A stretch of DNA of 64,000 bases from Tetrapyrgos nigripes (taxonomy: Eukaryota > Basidiomycota > Agaricomycetes > Agaricales > Campanellaceae): assembly GCA_013368315.1 (NCBI GenBank), contig JAACJM010000010.1, forward strand, positions 372,001 to 436,000, in the 5' to 3' direction. The position numbers were made by a program, and so were the translations under genes. The notes under the pieces were generated by a model that saw nothing but the letters and a program-made list of their open reading frames with translations, did not search any database and was not told the origin of the DNA. This document shows, in pieces, positions 1 through 9,152 of this stretch; position 1 is the stretch's first letter; each line of letters begins with the position of its first letter.

Positions 1-923
1 ACGGTCCTGCAGCGAAAAAGAGGAAGTCCGCGGCCGACGAACTTTCTGATCTGTCAGATAGCGATATGGAAAAGAACAAGCCATCTGAAAGACCTCAGAA
101 GAAGCGCAAGATGGCTATCGAGAAGAGCGGAGAGAGCAGTGCGGCAAGCAAGACTGTCCGTCTAATGACCACTCAGTTGAAGTTAGAACAAGATGAAATT
201 GATGTATGTTTACCCTGTCTTTTGGTCCTCGATCATGATATTCACGTCTTTTCCAACAGTCTCTCAAATCCATGGGAGTGAAAATGACCACGAAATGGTC
301 CGAATGTACACATCTAGTGGTCCCACAGCTGGTTCGGACAGAGAAGTTTCTGTGCGCACTGGCTCGTTCACCTTACATCCTCACTATCAAATGGGTCCAT
401 GATTCCATTTCCGCAGGGAAATTATTGTGTATGTCTTGTTTGTCTGCTAATTATCAGCGTTGTTGAACCTTTTTTTCCTGTAGCTGAGGATCGTTATTTC
501 CTGAAGGACGAAGTCAATGAGAAAAAACATGGCTTTCGTCTAGTAGATTCGCTCGCCCGCGCCAAGCAAAATAAAGGAGCTTTGTTCAAAGATAAAAGGT
601 TCTACATCACAGGGAAGGTCGATGTTGATTATGGACTTTTGAAACATGTCGTTGAAGCCAATGGAGGACAGGTGAGCGACGGACAAATTTCACACTGGAT
701 TCTGCTAACATGTTTTCAGGTCTCGAACCAACAGCCGACTCTACGGATATTGGATAATGATTCGGACAATCGGTTTGTCATTTCTTGCCCCAAAGATGCC
801 TCTATATGGCGACCACTTGCGGAGAAGTACACCATCTATACCAGCGAACTCATACTCACGGCTGCCCTGAAGCATGAAATTGAGTGGGACAACGACGCTT
901 TCAGGGTTTCAGGATCGTTTTGA
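1..923 (+). CDS. C-terminal part of a BRCT-domain protein (Rtt107/Brc1/PTIP type), 5' truncated
   Basis: The gene enters from the left edge and ends at the TGA at 921-923. The visible exons read through a Lys/Arg-rich linker (KKRK motifs) into two BRCT-like modules. The first contains KWSECTHLVV and the helix with W in TIKWVHDSI. The second contains FKDKRFYITGKV, VVEANGGQV and a late YTSELILTAALKHE. Introns are seen at about 204-259, 429-483 and 672-719, the last being 48 bases and in frame. Paired C-terminal BRCT modules are known in Rtt107, Brc1, MDC1 and PTIP, which bind phosphorylated histone H2A or repair factors in the nucleus. Without the N-terminus the exact orthologue cannot be named, so the function as a DNA-damage scaffold is inference. 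Confidence 0.75.
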
Positions 924-1188
924 GGAAGGACGTTGTGTAGTCATCACATATCTATTCTCTTTAACATCTGTATCGTTGGTTGTAATCTTGTTTGTAGTTG
1001 AGGTGCATCTGTATACCAATCAGAATAGAATTTAACGTTTCGTCGATCCAATCCACCTCTCATGCCTGGCATTAGAAACTGTAAGTAGGTAATAATACGC
1101 TGAAACGAAAGTGTAGCAACATTGAGTTAAATACCTAGGGATATGTACACTATATATTGATTAAAGAATAAATAATCTGAATCTGAAT
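924..1188. other. Convergent 3' intergenic region
   Basis: This short AT-rich stretch lies between the stop codons of two converging genes and presumably holds both 3' UTRs and poly(A) signals. I see no open reading frame or repeat here. Confidence 0.5.
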
Positions 1189-2942
1189 CTAGAGTTTCGT
1201 GGTAGAGGGAGAGTTTGGCATGTAATGATATCGATGTGGTGACATTGGACCGAAATTATGTTCAAACAACAGAGGATCTGCCCTGGCAGTGAGCTGGGCG
1301 TTCTCCATCATGATCGCATGCATCTGTACCAAAAAGTCAGTACTCGTATACAAGGTGAATGTGAATGTACTTGCCTGCATACGCATGCCATGCATATTCG
1401 CCTTCAGCGACATCATTTCTTCATTTAACCGTAACGTCTCGTTTGTCAAGGTTATGTCGCTCCGACGACCCAATGTCTCTACAGACTTTGAAAGGGACAC
1501 CACGGATTCCCTCAATCCTTCCAGAGAACATTGTAGCGTAGAGTTGAGGTTTAATGGGGCGACGGCTGTAGTAATACCTTGCTTGGGAGCTCTTGGTCCG
1601 GTTGGCTGAAGATTGGTCGGTGTATGCATGGCATCCCAGCTTTGACCCAAGCTCCACGAGTTCCGGTTCAATGACCTCGTCCGACGATCTACCTGACGGT
1701 CCGCACTAGGACGCTCAACAGCTGAGAATGATTGCTGCCTGTCGAAAGACTGTGTGTTATCCTGAGCCGGGAAATAGGGAGCGAGGGGGTCGCCTTCTAA
1801 CACAGATTGCGAAGACGATGGCAACGAGGGTATACCAGAGGCGACTATGCGTAGTTGCGGTCTTTGCGGAGTGCCAGGATTTGGAGTAGGCGTGTCTAAA
1901 GAGAAAGACGAAGCAGTATTTCTGATCCATGGCCCTAGAGCAATACGCGCAGATTGTAGCTCAATTTCCATGGTCCGAACATGATTCTCCAGGCTTTCTA
2001 CACGACGTCTGAGAAGAACATTTTCGTCTTCCAGCACCTTTGTTTTCTCGTGATAGATGGCGAAGAACCCCGAAATAGCCTGATAAGGGCAGGTGGAGGT
2101 GTGTTCAGAATATAATGCTGCCCTTTTTCCTCTCCATGAGCACCCGTTTTCTTGCTGAGGACAATGCACTACTGTCTCGGGACAGGAATTCTGATGTGAT
2201 GACTTGGAGGAACGAGGGAATTGGAGTTTGCAGGATTCGCATGTTGTTAGTTGCTTGAGACACTGGGTGCGATGATCCTATAGTAGTCCTACTGAGCATG
2301 GTCGTGAAAGAGGATAAGATGTATTAATAACTCACCTCCAACTCGAAAGCCCTTACCTGTGAACTACAAGCATCGCACTTGACAATAGAATGTTCGCAAC
2401 GGTGAGTCACAGCTTCTCTCCGTAACATGATTTGGTCGCAACCTCCGTCAGGACATGGCACGGGAATATAGAGACAAGAGGATTGAAGATGTTGCTCCAG
2501 TAATTGTCTTTGGCAAGTATGCGAGCACGGGTGGTTGGTGCATTCGACGGCGAGTTCGTCTACAAGCTAATACACGTTGGAATGAGGAAGTGCATTAGTA
2601 GCCAGGTGAGACGCACAGATCTAATAATGGGATTTGCTGGCTGGAGATCATCGGTTGTGAGTGGAGAGCGGTCTATAGGGCACTGCAGGGCGTGGTCCAG
2701 GGATTCAAGGATACAGTCGCGGCAGAAAGTGTGGCCACAGGATCGTGTTGTGAAAGGATCAATGAAAGGCATACTGAGCAAGAAATGAGTGCATGTTTTG
2801 CAGGTCGGTCAGATCTGAACATACCGACATATGCAGCAAAGCTTGATATGTCGCTATTAGCGCAAAAAGCATGATGTAAAGACTGGAAGCGTACAAGGTT
2901 CTGATTTATGGCGTCAACATAGTTATAGGTCAAGGAGGGCAT
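1189..2942 (-). CDS. RING finger / TRAF-type zinc-finger protein, 496 aa
   Basis: Six exons fit one frame: 2942-2895, 2841-2825 (17 bases), 2773-2617, 2566-2336, 2277-1375 and 1323-1189. They sum to 497 codons. The N-terminus reads TYNYVDAINQNL, then the microexon supplies LCCICR, and the next exon gives MPFIDPFTTRSCGHTFCRDC and CPIDRSPL, a complete C3HC4 RING. Two Cys/His clusters follow (ECTNHPCSHTC, CPDGGCDQIM, HRCEHSIVKCDAC, then CLKQLTTCESC and CPQQENGCSWRG), as in TRAF-type fingers. Next come a coiled coil (LLRRRVESLENHVRTME) and a low-complexity Ser/Pro tail. RING plus TRAF fingers suggests an E3 ubiquitin ligase or scaffold; the substrate is unknown. The 1324-1374 segment looks like a GC-AG intron, but it is in frame and could be retained. 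Confidence 0.8.
2825..2841 (-). other. 17-base microexon carrying the first RING cysteines
   Basis: This exon is bounded by introns 2842-2894 (gtacgc...atcaag) and 2774-2824 (gtatgt...gctcag). It encodes LCCIC plus two bases of an Arg codon. Without it the RING lacks its first Cys pair and the frame breaks. It is supported by frame continuity and RING spacing. Confidence 0.8.
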
Positions 2943-3046
2943 GGTTGACGATGAAGGCGATGGAACAGCAAGACGGAAAAGAAAAGTTGCATCCACGCGT
3001 GCCCGCACTGCCTTGTTCTCTCTCACTGCTCTCTGTCTCTAGCACA

Positions 3047-3052
3047 TATAAA
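3047..3052 (+). promoter_or_regulatory. TATA-box-like element
   Basis: TATAAA lies about 75 bases upstream of the start codon at 3126, in the 183-base divergent region shared with the RING/TRAF gene. The position suits a core promoter for the rightward membrane-protein gene. The assignment rests on position and sequence only. Confidence 0.45.
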
Positions 3053-3125
3053 GTCTGCTTCCAATGCTTCTGTTTTCTTTGCTCTGGCTAGCCTACATAC
3101 TTGTTGATCAAGTCCCAATCTCACA

Positions 3126-4130
3126 ATGCTCTCTGCTTCAAAGCTCGGTCTCGCTCTCTGTCTGGTAAACCTTGCGGCCGTTACAGTGGCAGCGCCCGAC
3201 GATCATGAAACTCGTACTATTACTCGTTCGTCACGCGTACGCTTTGCCATTCTTACAATAATGCTAATGTCCTATTGATATTCCTAGTGGGAGATGCCTT
3301 GTCCTCCATCATACAGGCACACGAGAATAACCATGATGAACACGATTTCGGTCATTGGCATCCATTAGAGATTCTGCCACTTCACGATGCCCATACCACG
3401 TCGAGCTCGGCCGAGTCTTCCTCTAGTCAGTCCCGAAATTTGCTTCTTTCCGATAGTTGCTCAATGCGACGCCTCAGGTTCAGGTTCACCGACGTCAGGG
3501 TTCATCACTATGGTCTCGGGTTCGGCGCTTACTATAGATCCTCACGGAACACCCACGACAATTGATGGTTCCACCTTTACCGTCGGCCCCTCTAGCTCAA
3601 GCTCAACAAGTTCATCATCCAGCACCTCAAGCTCGACCGGCTCAAATTCCAGTTCATCTTCAGGAACCTCAGTCTCATCAAGCAGCCCATCTTCCACAAA
3701 TAGCACGAGTACATCGTCAAGTTCCAGTACTTCCAGTTCTCCGTCAAGCAGCTCATCTGAATCTTCGACATCTTCGTCTACTTCTTCACAGGCATCTGCT
3801 ACGTGAGTACCTGATGTTATCCTCCATATCAACGAGACCTTGAATATTCGTGACAGGAACAACAATACTGCCATATCTATTACCATATGGTCTCAGTCAG
3901 GAGCACTGACAGCAATGGGCTTGACTCTAGGAACGCTCTTGTATGTGTAGATTATCTGAACCATGTATTATTACCATTTGTGCAGAGGACTTTCATGTTC
4001 TCTTGTCATCATGAAGAAATGCGAGAGCTTGATAAAGTGGCCAAGAACGAGGGTCCCAAATTATCCTGACAATGACATGAACATCCTGTCCGTTGCGCCG
4101 CTGTCATATGAAAAAAAAAACAAGCGTTGA
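3126..4130 (+). CDS. Ser-rich single-pass cell-surface protein, 263 aa
   Basis: The inferred exons are 3126-3225, 3288-3425, 3478-3802, 3857-3940 and 3986-4130, giving 264 codons with the stop. The N-terminus is a signal peptide (SKLGLALCLVNLAAVTVAA). A His/Asp/Glu-rich stretch follows (AHENNHDEHDFGHWHP), then about 75 residues that are almost entirely Ser/Thr and fit dense O-mannosylation. A single hydrophobic segment spans AISITIWSQSGALTAMGLTL and is completed across the last intron. A short basic cytosolic tail ends at KKNKR. This layout resembles fungal wall-stress sensors of the Wsc/Mid2 kind, but I see no WSC Cys domain, so that role is only a suggestion. The first donor (gttcgt at 3226) is weak and was chosen by frame. 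Confidence 0.65.
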
Positions 4131-4202
4131 AGAACAAACTTACGATGACGATCGCGAGGAATGTTTGTTGAAACGCTAGTTACGCTACTATTGTCTTGAA
4201 TC

Positions 4203-5557
4203 ATGTCGCTTACAATTGCATCCGCTACAAAGCTCTCTTCAGGTTCGGTTATCTCTGTTGCTGGTACTCGCTAATGCCCAGCGTCCAGACTATTGGCAGG
4301 TCATTACATGCCCATCTTGGGTTTTGGGGTTTACCAGAATTATGATACAAAAACTTCGGTGCTGGACGCGTTCAAGGTCGGATATAGGTCAATCCTCGTA
4401 TAGCAACCCATACTCCGCCCTAGGCACTCACAGCATCATAGACATGTCGACACTGCTCAAGCTTATCGTAACGAGGCGCACGTCGGAGCCGCCGTTCATG
4501 AATCCAGCTTGAATCGGTCAGACATCTTCATTAGTGAGCTTACCCAAACATCCGGGCCCGACCTTTTTTTCATTTCATCTCGATTGTGTGGCGTCGGCTT
4601 TCTTCATTTCGGTGACTTTCAGCGACAAAGATCATCTCCAAGTTTCACGGTTATGAGAGCACCCTGAAGGGTGTCGATGAATCCCTCAACAGATTCGGAT
4701 TTGGTAGGCGTCGGTATATTTTCATTTGGGTCGGTTATTTCTGACATGTGCATTCTCGTAGACTACATCGATTTGTTTCTTATTCATGATCCTTATTCCG
4801 GTACCTTACGACGACTCGAAACATACAGAGCTCTTGTGGAGGCCAAAGCAGCTGGAAAAATCCGGAGTGTTGGCGTCTCTAACTAGTATGACCCTTCTTC
4901 TGGCCTCGGATCCATGGGCTTTTTCGTCTCAAGTGAGCAATTTTAGCGGCGTGAAGCATATGGAAGAACTTCGGAAGGCGGGCCTTGAGATGCCTGCAGT
5001 GAATCAAATCGAAGTAGGTTCAGACTATCCTACATTTGGGAAGATAGCACTTAACGGATGATCCAAGTAGCTCCATCCTCTCTGCCAACAGAAACCCATA
5101 GTTGAGTACTGCAGAGAGAACTCCATTGTCGTCCAAGCATACAGCCCTTTGCTAAGGGGTAAAATGGACCATCATGTCTTCCAAACCATTGCGAAAAAGG
5201 CGCGTTCAAATTTTCGATCACGATCAATGCGAGGCTCATGTTGGCCTTCTTCAGCACACACGGGATCCTGCGCAGATCCTTATACGATGGTCACTTCAGA
5301 AGGGGTAAGCTTGCAAACAGCATTTGTTCCGTGTCTTGACTCAATCTCCTGTGATTTTGAACTTCCCTGCAATGACATCAATGACTCTTCCTCTGCTAAG
5401 CTTTGTTCCCCTTCCAAAAAGCGCCTCTTCAGCCAGAATACACTCCAATGCGCAGCTTTTCGATTTCGAATTGGACGAGGACGATATGGTTAGATTGGAC
5501 GCACTAGACCTCGGGAAAGAAGGAGCTATTACTTGGAATCCCGTTGACGCTGAATGA
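4203..5557 (+). CDS. Aldo-keto reductase
   Basis: About nine short introns interrupt a protein of roughly 280 aa that matches the AKR barrel from end to end. Landmarks are [87 protein letters not shown] and the final WNPVDAE. By hand count the catalytic tetrad is Asp46, Tyr51, Lys76 and His109. Such enzymes reduce aldehydes and ketones with NADPH in the cytosol; the substrate cannot be read from the sequence. The LHP sequence follows an intron ending near 5070. The junction AKK|HTRDPAQ needs an intron at 5200-5254 that starts with GC instead of GT. This is either a GC-AG intron or a damaged donor. Confidence 0.85.
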
Positions 5558-6845
5558 AGAATCCAAGGAAGGATACTTGGTAGTTGGTAGTCCTTACTAC
5601 TGATTGGATACTGAATGCCGTTGTCACCCTCCCTCCGTCGTAAATGCACCCGCACCCTTTCGAATTTCAACAAGACATAATTTGGAACCAAGTTTTTCCA
5701 TCCATACAGTATCATTCGGATCCGTGGACTACTGTCCGTGACATGCCTCGAGGAAAACATGAGGCTCGCACCACTCAACAAACGAAGACTGCATGGGTAC
5801 TGAAGACCCGTCAAAAATACTCAGCCAACAGATATCCTCCTCCTCGGAATCACCGCTAGTCCGCCAAAGCGAATAGAAACGGGTATGAGCTTTGACAGGT
5901 AGTCTTTGATTGCGTAGGTGCTCGACAGTTCCTTACAGTTCAATGTACAGCTGCTCCATGCGTTCGTTCAAGTGACCGGCTTTCCAAGTCGCTAGCTTTG
6001 TGAAGTCGGGTAGTTGGCAGCATTCGGTATAGATTGAGGAGACCCTGATAGTCATCTGTTCTTTCAATCACGGCAGTGCCTCGGTCTATTCTGTGCTCCA
6101 ACGATGATCTTCCCCCCTTCCCTCCGATTCTGAATGGTAACAACTGTCGGTTCGCGGCAACGTCGCGACAACCAACGAAGGCACCGCACTTGTCTAAGAA
6201 GTAACCTTCTTGTGCAGAGCTTTTTCGTGGGACAGGGGTGTATACGGTAGATCTACCTGCCGATCTATACGCCACCGGGACATACCGTTTGGCCTGTACC
6301 CTCATGTTGAATTGTATGTCTTTTACAGCACCAAGTAGTTCCATATGATGTGATGCGGAGACTGCTCCCTTCAATTTGAAACACTTGTCAAAGAGTTGTC
6401 GTTCATCCTCCCACGTCGGCATCAGATCGCAAGAAAAGAGTCTCCAACGGCGTTTACGGATGTCAAAAGCAAGTGTGTATTATCGCGACGTTTTGTACCA
6501 GTAGAGTATGTGAGTGAGTGTACAGTATGTAGAGTTATTGGCGAGTGGAGCAAAGAGTGAAGTAGCAATGGACAACAACACGGAAAGAAAAGGAGAGAGA
6601 GAAGTCCGCTTCATGATTGGACATTACAATTACAGATGCAGAGAGATGACTAGGATACTTGACTTGCCAGAGTTTGAGAAAAGGACACAAGAAAGATCAA
6701 AGAGTGTCATGAGGAACTGTTGAGCTTGAGACTAGAAGGTGCATTTAAATGAATGTAAAATAGATATCGTAAAGTAGGAATCCCAAAACTAAAACCTTCA
6801 TTTGGAGTCAAAGGACCAGCAGGAAAAAGACGTCATGCCTGAAGG
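5558..6845. other. Intergenic stretch without a supported gene
   Basis: This lies between the aldo-keto reductase stop and the homeodomain gene stop. The longest open frame is 160 codons on the minus strand (5940-6422). It has no recognisable domain, no intron-joined continuation and random-looking composition, and an ORF of that length is expected a few times by chance in 64 kb. The part from about 6500 to 6720 is purine-rich on the plus strand. I see no repeat or RNA gene. Confidence 0.4.
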
Positions 6846-8760
6846 TCATAGGAAATGAGAAGTCGAGACCGAGTTTCCATCGAGACCCTCGGAGTAAGAT
6901 AGATGGTACGAGTCCTGGTTGTACTGTGCAGAGTTTAAATGTTCAGCAAAGCTTCCATTACCGTTGTAGTGTGATGCGATCCCCGATACATCCGTTTGTA
7001 CGAACGGATATTCGCTGCCAAACTCTAGGGGCAAGTTTGATTCGGACGAGACAGATAGGGATGTCGATGAATTGTCACCCATGTAGAACGGAGCAGAGTT
7101 GACGTTTGAGCTGTCGGGGTAAGCAGCCTGACCAAGGTGATCAGATACGCGTAGTAGGCAGAAAGTGGAAAAACATACATGGTCAGATTTGCCCATAGCA
7201 AATACTAGCTCGCTCGAGCGGTTCAAGCCGGGACTACCGACACTTCCTGGAGACACTGTCGAGGAAGGAGAAGAATACGTGCTCGTTCCATCGTGGACTT
7301 TCAAGCCAGCAGTCATTCTTGGTACATCAGCCACAGGGCTGCCCTCATGAGAGCCGATGCCACTAACGTTTAGTTCTGACATGAGGCCGGTGACAAAATG
7401 CCCAGAGCCCTTCCGGCTGTGACAACTGCCATCGGAACCAAGTTCATGACCGCTGCCGACATCGGAGTAGAAGGCGCTGGTGGCGCTGGATTCACTTGTA
7501 CCGATGGAAGCCACCGAACCAAATCTGGAGGAGAATGTGGAGGTGGCGTCATCCTCTGTATCAATCTCTTCATCCCTAAAAACAAAGCCATGCAGATGGT
7601 GGTCGGGCGAGTTCCTTTCAGACGAAGGCGAAGTTAAAGATACCGAGCTGTGGTTCGCGACACCGAATGAAAAATCAGGAGACGGGAGTGGTCCTGGGAT
7701 TGGATCCGGTACTTGTCGGTGTGAGAAAGCATACAGCTGATTGTCGGGTAGAGACGATCGTACAACATTGTAAGGGGAAAGCGGGGAAGGCGAAGGGGAG
7801 ACAGATACAGGAACACCAGTTGGAGGGAAGCGGAAAGTACGCGAGTCTGCAGAAGAGTGTCGAGAATGAGATAGCATTGGAACTTCAGGGATGAGAGGAG
7901 GTTGGGGTGCAGATGACATGCGGAAATGCTCGTTGGAAAGACCAGAGAGTCGTGTGCCTGCCATGCCATTTTTCACCCTAGCAAGATTGGCAAAAGGGTT
8001 ATTGGCTAGTCTGTGGAGGCTGGCATCAACTGACCGGCGTCTGATAAAAGGATCAAAGTGGCCGACAAGAGGAGGCCCTCGGGAGCAGTCCTCGTTTACA
8101 GGGAACATGTCGACAGGCAGCGAGCCCCGACGAATCATGTACATCTGACTAAAGTCGGCAGACTGGTTGAAATCGTCGGGAGTTGCGAGAGGCGAGCCAT
8201 TCCATGAAGTTTGATTGGAGTCGCAACTGACGTGCAGGTGAGGCGGTGAGTTGCCTGTCGGACTGGAGCCTTGTGATGACGAGGGCTCGAGTTCAGGAAG
8301 GTCTCTGGGGAAAGTGGCGGTGGGAGGAATGATAGCAGATTCTGCTGGGTCCTGTGCGTCGCTGGCACCGTTGTTGGACTTGCTGCTGTCTGTCGACGAA
8401 GCGGTGGCAGACTTGGTGGCCTTTGACTTTTCCTTTGCTCTCCTGGAGAGGGATTAGACGAGGGAACGGGGGGGTACGTGTTACAACTGACCTGTTCTGG
8501 AACCAAACCTGGGGTTGGAAGTACGAAAAAAAAGTTGAACAAGGGAGAGCTCGAGAAAAGAGAGAACTGACCTGGACACCACGGGCGGTCATGTCGAGCT
8601 GGATGGCGAGCTCGTTGCGGAGGGCGGCATTGGGCTTTGTGTCGCGCTTGAAGATGGACTCGAGGACCTTGAGCTGGGCGGAGGTGGTGCGTTTGCGGTG
8701 CTTGACCTCGTTGGGGGTGTATGGATAGAAGGCTCGGAAGTCGACTGCTGAGGGGTCCAT
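6846..8760 (-). CDS. Homeodomain transcription factor, 583 aa
   Basis: The exons are 8760-8572, 8508-8492 (17 bases), 8442-7179 and 7127-6846, adding to 584 codons. The homeodomain starts at about residue 20: HRKRTTSAQLKVLESIFKRD, then NAALRNELAIQLDMTARGVQ, and the recognition helix VWFQNRRAKEKSK at about 64-76. The invariant W, F, N and R are all present. Spacing between helices looks like a typical 60-residue domain, not the atypical TALE loop. The remaining 500 residues are Ser/Pro/Asn-rich and probably disordered regulatory sequence. The intron at 7128-7178 is 51 bases and in frame, so it could be missed. Fungal single-homeodomain factors regulate development or metabolism; it is not clearly a mating-type HD1 or HD2 gene, and no partner gene sits beside it. 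Confidence 0.9.
8492..8508 (-). other. 17-base microexon in the homeodomain recognition helix
   Basis: The exon reads GTT TGG TTC CAG AAC AG and encodes VWFQN plus part of the next Arg. It is flanked by a 63-base intron (8509-8571) and a 49-base intron (8443-8491). The flanking exons rejoin in frame to give the canonical WFQNRRAK motif. Confidence 0.88.
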
Positions 8761-9152
8761 GGCGTAGAAAGGGTAGCTGAGGGAGTGTGGGTGGTTGGGA
8801 AGCATATATACAAGTCGAAAAACAGAAGCGCGAAATCAGCGGTGCAAAACAGGATGTGGACAGGATCTGTACATGTTGTTTTGGTAAATACTCCCGGCCG
8901 TTGCCAGGAACCCCCGATGGGAATATTCCCAATACATCCCCGCTTATGGCTAGCTTGCTTAAACAAATCAAATAATCCTATCCAATGCGACATGGGTATA
9001 GACAGTAGTCCAAACAGTGTACCATACTCCTACATATCATATCATACTCTTTCCCCCCCCTCCGTACAAAGCCCCCAAAACAAAAAACTTCACATAGATC
9101 GTGATTCCTCGGGCGCGAAGCTCTATTACGCCACCGTCAACCTATGACAAAT
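8761..9152. other. Upstream region of the homeodomain gene
   Basis: This 392-base stretch separates the homeodomain start codon from the WEE1 stop codon, both genes being leftward. It must hold the homeodomain promoter and leader and the WEE1 3' UTR. An A/C-rich segment lies at about 9050-9085. I could not assign a specific site. Confidence 0.4.

Noticed and set aside
2673..3026. Apparent frameshift in the RING region (frame reading CSVCLSLILSQHDP)
   Set aside because: The 17-base microexon at 2825-2841 and its two introns restore a complete RING in one frame, so no mutation is needed.
3542..3886. Acidic Glu/Asp/Leu-rich minus-strand ORF
   Set aside because: It is the exact antisense of the Ser-coding repeats of the membrane protein and therefore a shadow.
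5940..6422. 160-codon minus-strand ORF
   Set aside because: It has no motif, coding-like bias or spliced continuation, and ORFs of this length are expected by chance a few times in 64 kb.
8135..8971. Long minus-strand ORF of 278 codons across the homeodomain exons
   Set aside because: It reads the homeodomain gene in the wrong frame and through introns; the correct frame gives WFQNRRAK.
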